This document shows positions 1 to 9,440 of a DNA stretch of 49,195 nucleotides, piece after piece (within the stretch, counting starts at the first letter, position 1; each line of letters begins with the position of its first letter). Made by a program: the position numbers and the translations under genes. Source of the DNA: Planctomycetota bacterium (GTDB lineage: Bacteria; Planctomycetota; JACOTG01; JAJDCM01); contig JAJDCM010000319.1 in assembly GCA_029260825.1 (NCBI GenBank), positions 1 through 49,195 of the forward strand, in the 5' to 3' direction. A model generated the notes under the pieces. It made no database searches, was not told where the DNA came from, and worked only from the letters and a program-made list of their open reading frames with translations.

Positions 1-982
1 TGGCCTCCAGAATTTGTGCCTGAACATAGCCGCCCAGTTCAAACCGGAACACGTAGACGGCTTCCATGCGGGGAGCGCAGCATCGCCCGCCGGCGGCCAA
101 GGCGATGACATCCCGGTCAATTGCCACTGCGGAGCCGAGACGATCGTTCGTATTCGCATCGGATGCGACGAGCTTTTGAGTCTCTGACCAGGGGCCTCCA
201 TCCTCCGATCGGAACACATAGGCAGCCCCGGTTGCATTGAGCTCTCTTGTGTCGTTGCTGGACCCGATCACGATGGTTTCCCCGGAAATGGCCACCGAGA
301 TGCCGAAGAAGTCACCCGGCTCTCCGTCTGACGCCAGCAACTTCTGGTCGAAATTCCAGGTTGTCTCGTCGTATCGGAAGACATACGCCCCCCCTGAACT
401 TGTGTTCAGATCGTCGTCGAGATGGGCACCGATGACGATGATGTCGCCATCTACGCTCAAGCTCCGGCCAAAGAGGTCACCCCGAGCTCCGTCCGGGGCG
501 ATGAGCTTTTGCTCCTCGATCCAAACGGAGCCGTCATATCGGTAGATGTAGACCGCCCCAGCATCGTCTCCGCCGGTGTCTTCCAGGGGAGCTCCCACCG
601 CGGCCACGTTGCCAGAGAGAGAGACGGAGAATCCGTATCGATCTGCGGGTTGGGAGTCGCTGGCCGTCAAAGCTTGCTGATGTCCCCACGTCGTTCCGTC
701 AAAGACGAAGGTGTGAGCAATTCCCGAGGTACTCCCGGCATGGTTGTTCCCGTAGGCCCCGATCAGGGCAGAACCTCCGGAGACGGAGACCACCTCCCCG
801 AAGAACTCCGCGGGAGCAGCTCCGGGAGCCGTGATCTTCTGTGTCTCGCTAAAAACGCATTGCGCTTGCACAGATGGGGAAAGAGGGCCGACAAATAAGA
901 GGACGAGGATGGTGAGTGCCAGTGCTTTTTGAAGCTGGCGAATCCAAACTTCCGACCTAACAACCGCCTTCATACTAAGCAT
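1..982 (-). CDS. Exported FG-GAP beta-propeller protein, C-terminus cut by window edge
   Basis: Reading the minus strand from the ATG at 982 gives about 327 codons that stay open to base 1, so only the N-terminal part is present. The protein starts MLSMKAVV, then has a hydrophobic stretch (ALALTILVLLFVG) and an SVQAQ site that looks like a signal peptide. At least five repeats of about 50-60 residues follow, of the form D-x-FG-x-S-(V/L)-x(2)-(S/D)-G-(11)-IGA, for example GDLFGRSLSVDGDIIVIGA, each preceded by a strand like AYVFR. This is the FG-GAP (integrin-alpha-like) propeller pattern, usual in secreted or surface proteins. No enzymatic residues are visible and the ligand is unknown. A second ATG at 973 is an equally possible start; neither has a strong ribosome binding site. 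It is divergent from dgt. Confidence 0.82.
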   Translation of the reverse strand, partial: MLSMKAVVRSEVWIRQLQKALALTILVLLFVGPLSPSVQAQCVFSETQKITAPGAAPAEFFGEVVSVSGGSALIGAYGNNHAGSTSGIAHTFVFDGTTWGHQQALTASDSQPADRYGFSVSLSGNVAAVGAPLEDTGGDDAGAVYIYRYDGSVWIEEQKLIAPDGARGDLFGRSLSVDGDIIVIGAHLDDDLNTSSGGAYVFRYDETTWNFDQKLLASDGEPGDFFGISVAISGETIVIGSSNDTRELNATGAAYVFRSEDGGPWSETQKLVASDANTNDRLGSAVAIDRDVIALAAGGRCCAPRMEAVYVFRFELGGYVQAQILEA

Positions 983-1093
983 ATTGACTCTTTTCTGGTT
1001 AGGCGGCCCAAGAATCTCGATTCAGACAAAGATCAGACGCCCTTCATTGTAGTCTCCCAGCCGGGGCTTGGGAAGGGCCCCAAGAGAGGTACA

Positions 1094-2281
1094 ATGACTG
1101 CCATGACTCCCGGAACACCCTCAAAATCGACGTTGGGCCTTGCCACTCGCGAAGTCCTGGAGGAGCGAGAGCGATGCACGCTTGCTCCATTTGCCGCCAA
1201 GGCTGGGGATTCCAGAGGACGTTGCCACCCTGAAAAACAGGACGACTTTCGAACCGCATTCCAGAGGGATCGGGACAGGATCGTTCACAGCGCTGCCTTT
1301 CGGCGTCTCGAGTACAAGACCCAGGTGTTTGTCAATCACGTCGGGGATCACTACAGGACCCGATTGACTCACACCATGGAGGTTGCCCAGATTGCCCGGG
1401 CTGTCTCGCGGACTCTTTGCCTCAACGAGGATCTGGCGGAAACCGTGGCGCTCGTGCATGACGTGGGTCATCCTCCCTTCGGGCATTCCGGGGAACGAGC
1501 CCTGCAGGCCTGCATGAAGGAGAGCGGTGGGTTTGAGCACAATAAGCAGGCCCTTCGGGTGGTCGATGTGATCGAGCGCCGCTATCCGGATCGACAAGGA
1601 CTCAATCTCACCCACGAGGTTCGAGAGTCGATTCTCAAGCATGCCAGAACCGATGAAGCCGGTGATCCGGGGGGGGATCTCGCTCCACTTCTGGAGGCTC
1701 AGGTCGTCGATATTGCCGATATGATCGCCTACAACAACCATGACATCGATGATGGGCTCTATTCCGGTCTTCTGGATGAAGGGGATTTCGCTTCACTTTC
1801 TCTGGTTCAGGAAGCCGGGGCGCAGGTGGATCGGGAATGGCCGGGTCTTGACCCGAAACTGCGATGGCGCCGGGTCGTCACGACCTTGATCCATCGCTCG
1901 GTGTCGGATCTGGTCCTGTCGAGCTTGGAACTCCTTCAGGCGGCGTCGATCGGATCTCCCTCCGAGGCAAGACGGTCTCCCGGTCGGTTGATCGGGTTTT
2001 CCCGGGAAATGTGGAAGAAGCAAAAGGAGCTGGCCCGCTTCCTCGAAAAAAACCTCTACGCCAATCATCGTGTGATTCGGATGCAGGTGAAAGCGGAGCG
2101 GTTCATCCGGCGAATGTTCAGTGCCTATCTGGATGATCCACGACAGCTACCCCCGGAATACCGGTTGACGGAGAATGAAGGGGGACTTCACCGTGGGATC
2201 TGCGACTATATGGCCGGCATGACGGACCGGTATGCCCAGGACTCGTACAAGAAGATGTTTCATCCGTTCGAACGTATTTGA
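1094..2281 (+). CDS. dgt: Deoxyguanosinetriphosphate triphosphohydrolase-like protein (HD superfamily)
   Basis: Predicted dNTP triphosphohydrolase that removes the whole triphosphate from dGTP or other dNTPs, balancing pools or clearing damaged nucleotides in the cytoplasm. The 395-residue product carries the expected HD metal-site elements: FRRLEYKTQVF, then THTMEV near residue 93, HDVGHPPFGHSGE near 122-134 with the His-Asp pair, and a later DIADMIAYNNHDIDD segment with the last metal Asp. The start at 1094 is chosen because AGAGGT lies four bases upstream; an open frame continues further 5' but lacks family similarity. It lies 4 bp ahead of rnc and is probably co-transcribed with rnc and mfd. 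Exact substrate preference cannot be read from sequence. Confidence 0.93.
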   Translation: MTAMTPGTPSKSTLGLATREVLEERERCTLAPFAAKAGDSRGRCHPEKQDDFRTAFQRDRDRIVHSAAFRRLEYKTQVFVNHVGDHYRTRLTHTMEVAQIARAVSRTLCLNEDLAETVALVHDVGHPPFGHSGERALQACMKESGGFEHNKQALRVVDVIERRYPDRQGLNLTHEVRESILKHARTDEAGDPGGDLAPLLEAQVVDIADMIAYNNHDIDDGLYSGLLDEGDFASLSLVQEAGAQVDREWPGLDPKLRWRRVVTTLIHRSVSDLVLSSLELLQAASIGSPSEARRSPGRLIGFSREMWKKQKELARFLEKNLYANHRVIRMQVKAERFIRRMFSAYLDDPRQLPPEYRLTENEGGLHRGICDYMAGMTDRYAQDSYKKMFHPFERI

Positions 2282-2285
2282 CTCC

Positions 2286-3041
2286 ATGCATTCAGAAGAA
2301 CTCGAAACCTGTCAGAAGAAGCTCGGATATCGTTTTACGGATCCCGGCTTGCTGTCCCTCGCTTTGACTCATTCCTCGGCGAAGTCCTCCGAGCACCCGA
2401 GCAATGAACGGCTTGAGTTTCTTGGAGATGCGGTGCTGGGGATGATCATCTCGGATGCGCTCTATCACCGGTTTCGGGGGGCGTCGGAGGGTTATCTGAC
2501 CCGGATCAAATCCGTTGTCGTGAGCTCGAAGACTCTTGGTTACTGCACAAAGCGACTCGGGCTGGATGAGCACATCGTCGTGGGAAAAGGAATTGCGGCG
2601 AAAAAGGACTTTCCCCAGTCGCTCCTTGGCAATGTATTCGAGGCCTTGGTTGCGGCAATTTATCTGGATGGGGGCGTCGAGGCGGCTAGGAAGTTCTCCG
2701 TGTCAAACCTCAAAGACGAGATCGACAAGGTTCTTTCGAACAAGCACGTCAAGAACTACAAGTCTCTCCTGCAGCACCACGTTCAGCGGGTCTATGGTTC
2801 GGTTCCTACGTACCAGGTTCTGGATGAATCCGGACCGGATCACAACAAGTCTTTCCGGGTGGCGGCGATTATCGAGGGCACAACCCGCGGGACTTCATGG
2901 GGAGACAACAAAAAGGAGGCCGAACAGAAGGCGGCCCGTGAGACGCTCAGCTTGCTCAAATCAGAGCGTGCCGTGGAATCAGGAACTTCCCAGGATCGCA
3001 CCACGGTGGACTCGGATCTCGAATCAGGCGAACCCGACTGA
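2286..3041 (+). CDS. rnc: Ribonuclease III
   Basis: Double-strand-specific endoribonuclease for rRNA precursor and mRNA processing, 251 residues. The RNase III signature NERLEFLGDAVLG is at about residues 40-52, with Glu and Asp metal ligands. The second catalytic helix reads GNVFEALVAAIYLDGG, keeping the final Glu but showing Asn where the E. coli enzyme has Asp114. The C-terminal third (about 154-222) is a double-stranded RNA-binding domain with the typical GPDHNKSF and KKEAEQKAA segments. The start at 2286 gives the family's usual N-terminus; the ribosome binding site is weak, so translation may be coupled to dgt 4 bp upstream. Its stop overlaps the mfd start (TGATG). Confidence 0.95.
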   Translation: MHSEELETCQKKLGYRFTDPGLLSLALTHSSAKSSEHPSNERLEFLGDAVLGMIISDALYHRFRGASEGYLTRIKSVVVSSKTLGYCTKRLGLDEHIVVGKGIAAKKDFPQSLLGNVFEALVAAIYLDGGVEAARKFSVSNLKDEIDKVLSNKHVKNYKSLLQHHVQRVYGSVPTYQVLDESGPDHNKSFRVAAIIEGTTRGTSWGDNKKEAEQKAARETLSLLKSERAVESGTSQDRTTVDSDLESGEPD

Positions 3042-6000
3042 TGGAAGCTACTCGAGAAAGCTCGCTCGCTCGCGGCTTCGAGAAGTTGCGCGAGAGCCGG
3101 ACCTGGGGCCGGGTTCTCGAGGCGGCCGAAAAGCCGGGTGGGGTCGTGGAAGTGGGGGGCCTCGTGGGGTCGGCCACGTCCATGTGGCTTGCGGCTTTGG
3201 GCTGTCTGGGGCCACGATTCATCCTGGTCGTGACGTCAGCGACGGATGAGGCCGAAAATCTTGCGAGGGATCTCTCTTTCTTTTTGAGGCACGAATCGAT
3301 TCCCGTCCACTTTTTCCCTGCCTGGGGAAACCTCGGACCGGGAGTTCTGGCCCGGGGCGGTGGGCTGGACCAGAGAGTTCTCGCGGCTCGATTCTCCGTG
3401 TTGCGCGACCTGGCCGAGTCAACCCTTTCAAACGACAAGAAGATCCTGGTTGCGCCGGCCCAGGCCCTGATCGAGGAAATGCCTTCGGTCGATTCTTTTC
3501 GCAGCTCGATCCTCGCCCTGCGAGCGGGAGATGAGGTGGATCGAGAGTCTCTCGCAAGACTCTTCGTCGAGCGTGAACTCGAGAGGGTTTCCATGGTGGA
3601 GGCCTCAGGAGAGTTCAGCATGCGCGGTGAGATCATCGACGTTTTTCCGCTGGGTGTTGAAGTTCCGATTCGAGTGGAGCTTTTTGGCGAAACGATTGAA
3701 TCCATCAGAACATTCGATCCGGCAAGTCAAAGGTCCATTGATCGGTTGGAAAAGCTTGATCTACATGTTTTACGTCGATCTGAGCTGGTGACGGGGGGCA
3801 TGAAGAAGACCTCTCTTCAGTCTTTCCTTCGGGAGGCCGAGCAGGAGCCGCTTGTCGTCGAAGTGGATCCTCCTTCCATTCAAGGTCGGGTCGATCGGAT
3901 GGAAGAAACGAACGACCCTCCGGATGCCGAAAATAAGTATCGAGAGTTCTGCAAGGTTCGGCGGGATCGACTTTCCCTGATTTCCGTTCATCGCCTTCCC
4001 ATTGCCACCGGAAGTGGTTCGGTCAATTTCCACACTCGAGAAATTGACCCTCCCAAGTCGCGGGAGGTCCTGGCGGTCGTCGAACGCATTGCAACCCTGG
4101 CGGCCATTCCAAGCGAAGTGCACGTTCTTTGCCAGAACGAGGCGGTGAGGGACCGGTTCTCCACTCTGATTCCCTTCGAGGATGAACCGTTCAGCGGAGG
4201 GAGGGTTCAGGTCGAGGTGGGAGAACTCATGCATGGGTTCGTGTTCCCCGAACTCTCACTGACTGCGGTTTCTCACACCGAGCTTTTCGGTGGAAAGGCA
4301 AAGACCCGGCCCCGGGGCCGGCCCAACAAGAAGAGACGAAACTCACGGCCGATCGAGAACTTCCTCGAGCTTGAGCTCGGAGACCTGGTGGTTCACCTCG
4401 TGCATGGAATCGCCAAGTACACCGGGATGGACAAGATCGAAAAGGACGGGAGCACGTCTGAGTTCCACAAGCTCACATTCAAGGATGGGGTGCTCCTGTA
4501 TGTTCCGGTGACGAAGACCGATCTCATCCAGAAGTACGTCGGGGTGAAGGGGCATCGTCCTCAGCTTTCCAAGCTGGGTGGAAAGGGCTTCACCCGAAAG
4601 AAACAGAAGGTCGCCGAGGCCATCGCGGATTTTGCCGCCGAACTCCTTGAGGTTCAGGCGATGCGAGCGGCCAGGCGGGGAACTGCGTTTCCTCCGGACT
4701 CCTTTTTTCAACATGAGTTCGAGGCGGCTTTCCCGTACGAGGAGACCGATGATCAGCTTGATGCGGCGGCGAGCATCAAGGAGAACCAGGAATCGGATCG
4801 TCCGATGGACCGGCTTCTCTGCGGAGACGTTGGTTACGGTAAGACCGAACTCGCCATGCGGGCCGCGTTCAAGGCGGTGGAGGCCGGCTGCCAGGTTGCC
4901 GTGCTGGTGCCGACGACGGTCCTGGCTCAGCAGCATCACGATACGTTTCGGGAGCGAATGGCCGATTTTCCCGTGGTGATCGAGATGCTGTCCCGGTTTC
5001 GGACCGGGCGGGAGCAACGTGACATCATCGGGCGTGCCTCCGAAGGCAAAGTGGACATCTTGATCGGCACCCACCGCATCGTTTCGCCCGACGTGAAGCT
5101 ACCGAGCCTGGGGCTTGTGATCATCGATGAGGAGCAGCGTTTCGGAGTCGGCCACAAGCAACGATTCAAGGAGATCAAAGCGACCGTCGACGTACTGACT
5201 CTTTCGGCGACTCCGATTCCAAGAACTCTTCACATGGCCCTCGTCGGTCTGAGGGACATTTCTACCCTCGCGACTCCTCCACGGGGGCGACAGTCAGTCC
5301 ACACCACGATCGTGCCTCCTGAGCCGGAGATGATTCGAGACGCGATCCGTCGTGAACTGGATCGGGACGGCCAGGTGTTCTTTCTTCACAACCGGGTGAA
5401 GACCATCGACAAGACCGCTCGAATGATTTCAGCACTCGTTCCGGAAGCAAGGCTCGCCATCGTGCACGGACAGATGCAGGAGCACATGCTGGAGGATAGG
5501 ATGCTGGAATTCATCGATGGTCGGCTCGATGTCCTGGTCTGCACCACCATCATCGAGTCGGGGCTCGACATTCCCAACGTGAATACCATTTTCATCGACG
5601 ACGCCCAGCGGTTTGGCCTCTCCGAGCTGCATCAGCTGCGGGGGCGGGTCGGTCGGTACAATCGCCAGGCATTTGCCTACCTCATCGTACCGAAGGATAA
5701 GGCTCTTTCAGATATTGCGATGCGGCGATTGCGCGCCATCCAGGAATACAATGACCTCGGGGCGGGTTTTCGGATCGCCATGCGAGATCTCGAAATCCGG
5801 GGCGCCGGGAACATCCTGGGTGCGGAGCAAAGTGGTGAAATTGCCGCGGTCGGTTATGACCTCTATACCCGGATCCTCGCCCGGGCGGTCGAGCGCATTC
5901 AGTCGGGGGAGGTGATACCCCGTGCAAGCGAAAAGAAAGACCAGGGAGATGGGCGGAGTGTCCCCAAGAGGTCGGCAAAATCACTGGTTCCCGACAAAGA

Positions 6001-6451
6001 CATGGAAGACGACGTGGAGATCGACCTTCCAGGATCCAGATTCCTTCCCGATGACTATGTCCCGGACATGAAGGGAAGGATGGAGGCGTATCGAAAGCTC
6101 AGCCTGGCCCGGAGCGAAAAGGAGCTGACCGAGGTATCAGACGAGCTTGCCGATCGCTACGGCACTCCGCCACCTCAGGTTGTTGAGCTCGTGGCCCTGA
6201 GTCGGTTGCGGGAAGTTTGCCGCGGGACGGGTATCCAAAGGATCTCCTCAACCGACCTGGGGTTGGTGGTCATCCGTGTTCGGGAGAGGGCTGAAGCACT
6301 CGCCGCGCTTCCTGTTCCTCGAGGCGCCGATCGGATGATGTCGGTCGATGCCATCACGGTTCATCTCCATCTTCGGGGGCGAAAAGAGGCTCATCCGATC
6401 CGGGTCTGTGAGGTTCTGCAGGAGCTGCTTGGCGTCAGTGGTAGGGCTTGA
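3041..6451 (+). CDS. mfd: Transcription-repair coupling factor Mfd
   Basis: ATP-dependent translocase that pushes stalled RNA polymerase off DNA lesions and recruits UvrA. At 1136 residues it is full length. In order: a UvrB-like N-terminal module (about 1-330), a basic linker (RPRGRPNKKRRN), the RNA-polymerase-interacting region (GDLVVHLVHGIAKY, about 447-510), a RecG-like translocase with Walker A GDVGYGKTE (594-602), Walker B IIDEEQRFG, motif III LSATPIPRTLHM, motif VI RGRVGR (about 866-871), and a C-terminal TRCF domain. The start codon overlaps the rnc stop, so the pair is translationally coupled. The rnc-mfd link suggests a shared housekeeping operon for nucleic-acid maintenance. Confidence 0.98.
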   Translation: MEATRESSLARGFEKLRESRTWGRVLEAAEKPGGVVEVGGLVGSATSMWLAALGCLGPRFILVVTSATDEAENLARDLSFFLRHESIPVHFFPAWGNLGPGVLARGGGLDQRVLAARFSVLRDLAESTLSNDKKILVAPAQALIEEMPSVDSFRSSILALRAGDEVDRESLARLFVERELERVSMVEASGEFSMRGEIIDVFPLGVEVPIRVELFGETIESIRTFDPASQRSIDRLEKLDLHVLRRSELVTGGMKKTSLQSFLREAEQEPLVVEVDPPSIQGRVDRMEETNDPPDAENKYREFCKVRRDRLSLISVHRLPIATGSGSVNFHTREIDPPKSREVLAVVERIATLAAIPSEVHVLCQNEAVRDRFSTLIPFEDEPFSGGRVQVEVGELMHGFVFPELSLTAVSHTELFGGKAKTRPRGRPNKKRRNSRPIENFLELELGDLVVHLVHGIAKYTGMDKIEKDGSTSEFHKLTFKDGVLLYVPVTKTDLIQKYVGVKGHRPQLSKLGGKGFTRKKQKVAEAIADFAAELLEVQAMRAARRGTAFPPDSFFQHEFEAAFPYEETDDQLDAAASIKENQESDRPMDRLLCGDVGYGKTELAMRAAFKAVEAGCQVAVLVPTTVLAQQHHDTFRERMADFPVVIEMLSRFRTGREQRDIIGRASEGKVDILIGTHRIVSPDVKLPSLGLVIIDEEQRFGVGHKQRFKEIKATVDVLTLSATPIPRTLHMALVGLRDISTLATPPRGRQSVHTTIVPPEPEMIRDAIRRELDRDGQVFFLHNRVKTIDKTARMISALVPEARLAIVHGQMQEHMLEDRMLEFIDGRLDVLVCTTIIESGLDIPNVNTIFIDDAQRFGLSELHQLRGRVGRYNRQAFAYLIVPKDKALSDIAMRRLRAIQEYNDLGAGFRIAMRDLEIRGAGNILGAEQSGEIAAVGYDLYTRILARAVERIQSGEVIPRASEKKDQGDGRSVPKRSAKSLVPDKDMEDDVEIDLPGSRFLPDDYVPDMKGRMEAYRKLSLARSEKELTEVSDELADRYGTPPPQVVELVALSRLREVCRGTGIQRISSTDLGLVVIRVRERAEALAALPVPRGADRMMSVDAITVHLHLRGRKEAHPIRVCEVLQELLGVSGRA

Positions 6452-6580
6452 GCCATTCCGTTCACGTGTTTTGCTACCTGGAGTCGAAAAGGGTAGTAGT
6501 CTAGGATGTCCCTCACAGTCTGGACGGGATGGACCATGGGCCGGGGCGGAAACGCTCTTAACGACTACGGGCGGAACTCC

Positions 6581-7675
6581 ATGAATCGCTGCGAATTAAC
6601 TCTGTGCCGGGCCAGCTTGTTGCTTGCAAGCTTGGCGGTTTTCTCCGGGATCGGCCTCGCGTTTCAGGAGGGGCGGGGGGGCGAAGTCCCGAAGTTTCTG
6701 GAGAACTTCTCGGTCGAGGATCTCTTTCGAAATGAAATCGTCGCCAAGGTGAATCGAGATCTGATCACCCGTCAGGAGATCGAGGAAGCCCTCCGACCCG
6801 CCTTGAAAACCATGGGGAACCCGAGCCCCGATGCAATTCTGGACCTGAAGATGCGGGAACTCCTTCGCATCGTGGGGGAAAAGATCGAGGACGGTGCAGT
6901 CACTCGCTACAACTTCGTTGTTCGCCAGCGCGATGTGGAGACCCAGATCGAGGAGCGGATGAAGGAGGCAGGGTCCGAGGACGCTTTTCGGAGTGCTCTT
7001 GCAGAGCGTGGAGTGACTCTCGACGAATTCGAGGAAAACCTGGAAAAGGAGCTCGCCCGGGTCCATTTCCTCCGCACGCAGTTGGGGCTTCGTGCGGCCC
7101 GGAAAGTGAACCAGCGGACAAGATACGACCTGGAAGTCAGTCCGGACGAGATTCGCAGCTTCTACGAAGAGAACCTCGAACAATACCGGGTCAAGCCCCG
7201 ATCTCGGGTGCGACGCATCTATATCTCGAGTAAGAAGCTGGGGGGAGATGATCAGGGACGGGAAGAGGCCCGGAAGATCCTCAATGAATGCCGAAGTGGA
7301 GGCTCCTTCGAAGAGATGGCCAAACAGCGCTCCCACGGGAAATACAGGGAGACCGGCGGCGATCTGGGCTGGATCGAGAAGGAGGACAAGAGCCACCTTC
7401 AATCCATCGTGGATTTCGCCTTCTCGGCGAAGGTCGGAGAGATTTCAGGCATCAAGAAGGTAGGGAGGGGATACTTCATCCTCTATCTGGAGTCCTCGGA
7501 GCCGGGGACGCTCCGGCCATTCGCCCTCGTTCAGGACGAGATTCGGGCCAGGCTCTGGGATCAGAAGGCCGGGGAAATTCTGCTTTCGATTCGCCGGGAG
7601 CTCATCGAAGAATCGTACATCGACCCTCCTGAAGTGAAAATGCTTCTCCTTTTCCATCTGGACAGGTCTCGATAG
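6581..7675 (+). CDS. Exported peptidyl-prolyl isomerase, SurA/PpiC type
   Basis: Probable periplasmic folding chaperone for outer-membrane or secreted proteins. The 364-residue product begins with a signal peptide (MNRCELTLCRASLLLASLAVFSG), followed by an alpha-helical SurA-like N-domain (about 35-190) that opens with VAKVNRDLITRQEIEEAL. One parvulin domain (about 202-306) holds the conserved RVRRIYIS, GGDLGWIEKED and FSAKVGEISG segments. E. coli SurA has two parvulin domains; a single one is common elsewhere. I chose ATG 6581 because it directly precedes the signal peptide; a longer reading from 6506 adds an unconvincing extension. The hairpin with a T-run at 7765 probably ends its transcript. 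Confidence 0.9.
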   Translation: MNRCELTLCRASLLLASLAVFSGIGLAFQEGRGGEVPKFLENFSVEDLFRNEIVAKVNRDLITRQEIEEALRPALKTMGNPSPDAILDLKMRELLRIVGEKIEDGAVTRYNFVVRQRDVETQIEERMKEAGSEDAFRSALAERGVTLDEFEENLEKELARVHFLRTQLGLRAARKVNQRTRYDLEVSPDEIRSFYEENLEQYRVKPRSRVRRIYISSKKLGGDDQGREEARKILNECRSGGSFEEMAKQRSHGKYRETGGDLGWIEKEDKSHLQSIVDFAFSAKVGEISGIKKVGRGYFILYLESSEPGTLRPFALVQDEIRARLWDQKAGEILLSIRRELIEESYIDPPEVKMLLLFHLDRSR

Positions 7676-7764
7676 GTCGAGCGTTGTAAGGTGTGATTGG
7701 CCAGCGCTTTGAGGGGACTCTTGCCCGGCCGATTCGCCGGCAGCTTCTCCCTGCTTCCTTCGTC

Positions 7765-7788
7765 GTTGCCGGACCCGGCAAGTTTTTT
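7765..7788 (+). terminator. Rho-independent terminator after the PpiC gene
   Basis: The arms TTGCCG and CGGCAA (7766-7771 and 7776-7781) pair perfectly around a four-base loop and are followed by G and six T residues. It lies 90 bp after the stop of the PpiC-type chaperone gene and upstream of the next gene, as expected for an intrinsic terminator separating two transcription units. Confidence 0.75.
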
Positions 7789-7913
7789 AATTCTTTCGGT
7801 GAACCTTTTGATTTTCGTCCCGTTTCAGGGATGATCATCGTCCGGCCGGATCGTGTGTTTCCGGCCTCATATAGTACGTAAAGATCGTGTCGGATTCGGA
7901 CAGGAGAGCGTTC

Positions 7914-9401
7914 ATGAACATCCAGCTCCAGGCGAGCGAGCATCATGATGAATCCTTTAATGATGTGTTGGTCGAACAGCTGAAAAAAGCCCCCTGGCTC
8001 ATGATCTCGCTTCTTTTCCATGCTGCCGTCTTCGGAATCTTCTGGAACATGGAGTTTTCGAAACGTGTCGTGCAGGAAGAGAAGGACATCAATGCTTCTC
8101 TCGAGGAGAAGGTGATTGAAGAGCTCGAGGAGCTCGAAGAGGAACTGGAAGAGGAAGAAATCGAGGAAGAGGAGATCGAGGAGCCCGAGCTCGAGGAAAT
8201 CGACAACGTGACAGAAGACGTTGATGATTCTCTTACCGAGGACGACTCTCTTACCGATCAGCCCTTCGACAACAAAGGCGCGCTCGACATCCTTGGTGTC
8301 GGAACCGGCGCTGGCTCCGCTTTCCGCGGACGTGGAAAGGGACGCAAGGGTGGACGCGGTGGAAAGCGCGCGAACCGAGCGGTGGAATGGGGCCTTGAGT
8401 GGCTCGCCAACGCCCAAAGCCCGGATGGTCGCTGGGATTCAGACGGCTACGAAGCGAACCTGGAAGGCCCCTGCCCCGGAAAGGGACATCCTCTCTACGA
8501 CCCGGGCCAAACGGGTCTCGCTCTTCTTGCCTTCCTGGGTGCTGGCTACACGCACAACGAAGGTAAATACAAAGACACGGTGAAGAATGGCCTCAAGTAC
8601 CTGAAGGAAATCCAGGACCCGGAAGGTTGTTTTGGCGATCGCCTGGCCCACAACTTCACCTACGGCCACTCGGTTTGTGCTCTTGCGATGGCCGAAGCAT
8701 ACGGATTGACCGGTTTCCCGCTCTTCAAACGAACGGCTCAAAAGGGAATCGACTTCATTCATCAGTCCCGGAATCCTTACGCTGCTTGGCGCTATGGCGT
8801 GCAAACCGGTGAGAATGATTCTTCGGTGACCGGATGGATGGTCATGGCGCTCAAGTCGGCCAAACTTGCCGGCCTCAACGTGAGCCCCGACACCTTCAAG
8901 GGAGCCCGGGACTTCATCGATAGCGTGACGGATGAGTATGGAGCGGTTGGCTACACCCAGCGCGGAAGCGGTTCGGTACGACTCGAGCACATGCTCGAAG
9001 AGTATCCCCCCCAGTATTCTCAGGCCTTGACGGCAGTTGGTATGACCAGCCGGGTGTTCATGTCCGAGGATCCCGCAAAGAGTGAGCCCATTCAGAAGGG
9101 CTCCGAGCTACTGGCTCAGCTACTTCCCACCTGGGATAAGCCGAAGATCGACATGTACTACTGGTACTACGGCACCCTGGCCATGTTCCAGGTCGGTGGC
9201 GAGCGCTGGAACAAGTGGAATGGTGCCATGCAGAAGGCCATCATCGATCACCAGGAAAAGGAAGGGGTTGCCAAGGGTTCCTGGGAGCCCATCGGTGCCT
9301 GGGGAGAAGAGGGCGGTCGCGTCTGTGCTACGGCTCTCCTCACCATGTGCCTTGAGGTCTACTACCGCTACGACAAGGTTCTCGGAACCGGCCGTAAGTA
9401 G
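7914..9401 (+). CDS. Membrane-anchored protein with prenyltransferase/squalene-cyclase-like alpha-toroid domain
   Basis: A 495-residue protein with three parts. A short cytoplasmic N-terminus leads into one membrane helix (APWLMISLLFHAAVFGIFW, about 25-43). A very acidic Glu-rich linker (about 61-125) is followed by a Gly/Arg/Lys tract (RGRGKGRKGGRGGKR). The rest (about 155-490) is an alpha-helical repeat domain with QSPDGRW and QDPEGCF repeats typical of the prenyltransferase/squalene-cyclase toroid. The DxDD cyclase motif is absent, so it is probably not a terpene cyclase; I infer a binding or scaffolding role outside the membrane. Related proteins in planctomycetes often lie by ExbB/ExbD or TonB-like genes, but none is here. 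AGGAG seven bases before ATG 7914 fixes the start over the GTG at 7887. A terminator follows. Confidence 0.8.
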   Translation: MNIQLQASEHHDESFNDVLVEQLKKAPWLMISLLFHAAVFGIFWNMEFSKRVVQEEKDINASLEEKVIEELEELEEELEEEEIEEEEIEEPELEEIDNVTEDVDDSLTEDDSLTDQPFDNKGALDILGVGTGAGSAFRGRGKGRKGGRGGKRANRAVEWGLEWLANAQSPDGRWDSDGYEANLEGPCPGKGHPLYDPGQTGLALLAFLGAGYTHNEGKYKDTVKNGLKYLKEIQDPEGCFGDRLAHNFTYGHSVCALAMAEAYGLTGFPLFKRTAQKGIDFIHQSRNPYAAWRYGVQTGENDSSVTGWMVMALKSAKLAGLNVSPDTFKGARDFIDSVTDEYGAVGYTQRGSGSVRLEHMLEEYPPQYSQALTAVGMTSRVFMSEDPAKSEPIQKGSELLAQLLPTWDKPKIDMYYWYYGTLAMFQVGGERWNKWNGAMQKAIIDHQEKEGVAKGSWEPIGAWGEEGGRVCATALLTMCLEVYYRYDKVLGTGRK

Positions 9402-9440
9402 TCACCAGACCCCAAAAACTGTCTGACCCGATCGATCAAG

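Noticed and set aside
422-898. Plus-strand open frame of 158 codons at the left end
   Set aside because: The minus strand carries a continuous FG-GAP repeat protein with a signal peptide across the same bases.
7602-8417. A 271-codon minus-strand open frame with Leu/Phe-rich stretches
   Set aside because: Mirror image of the Glu-rich linker of the prenyltransferase-fold protein, which has a strong ribosome binding site and real domains.
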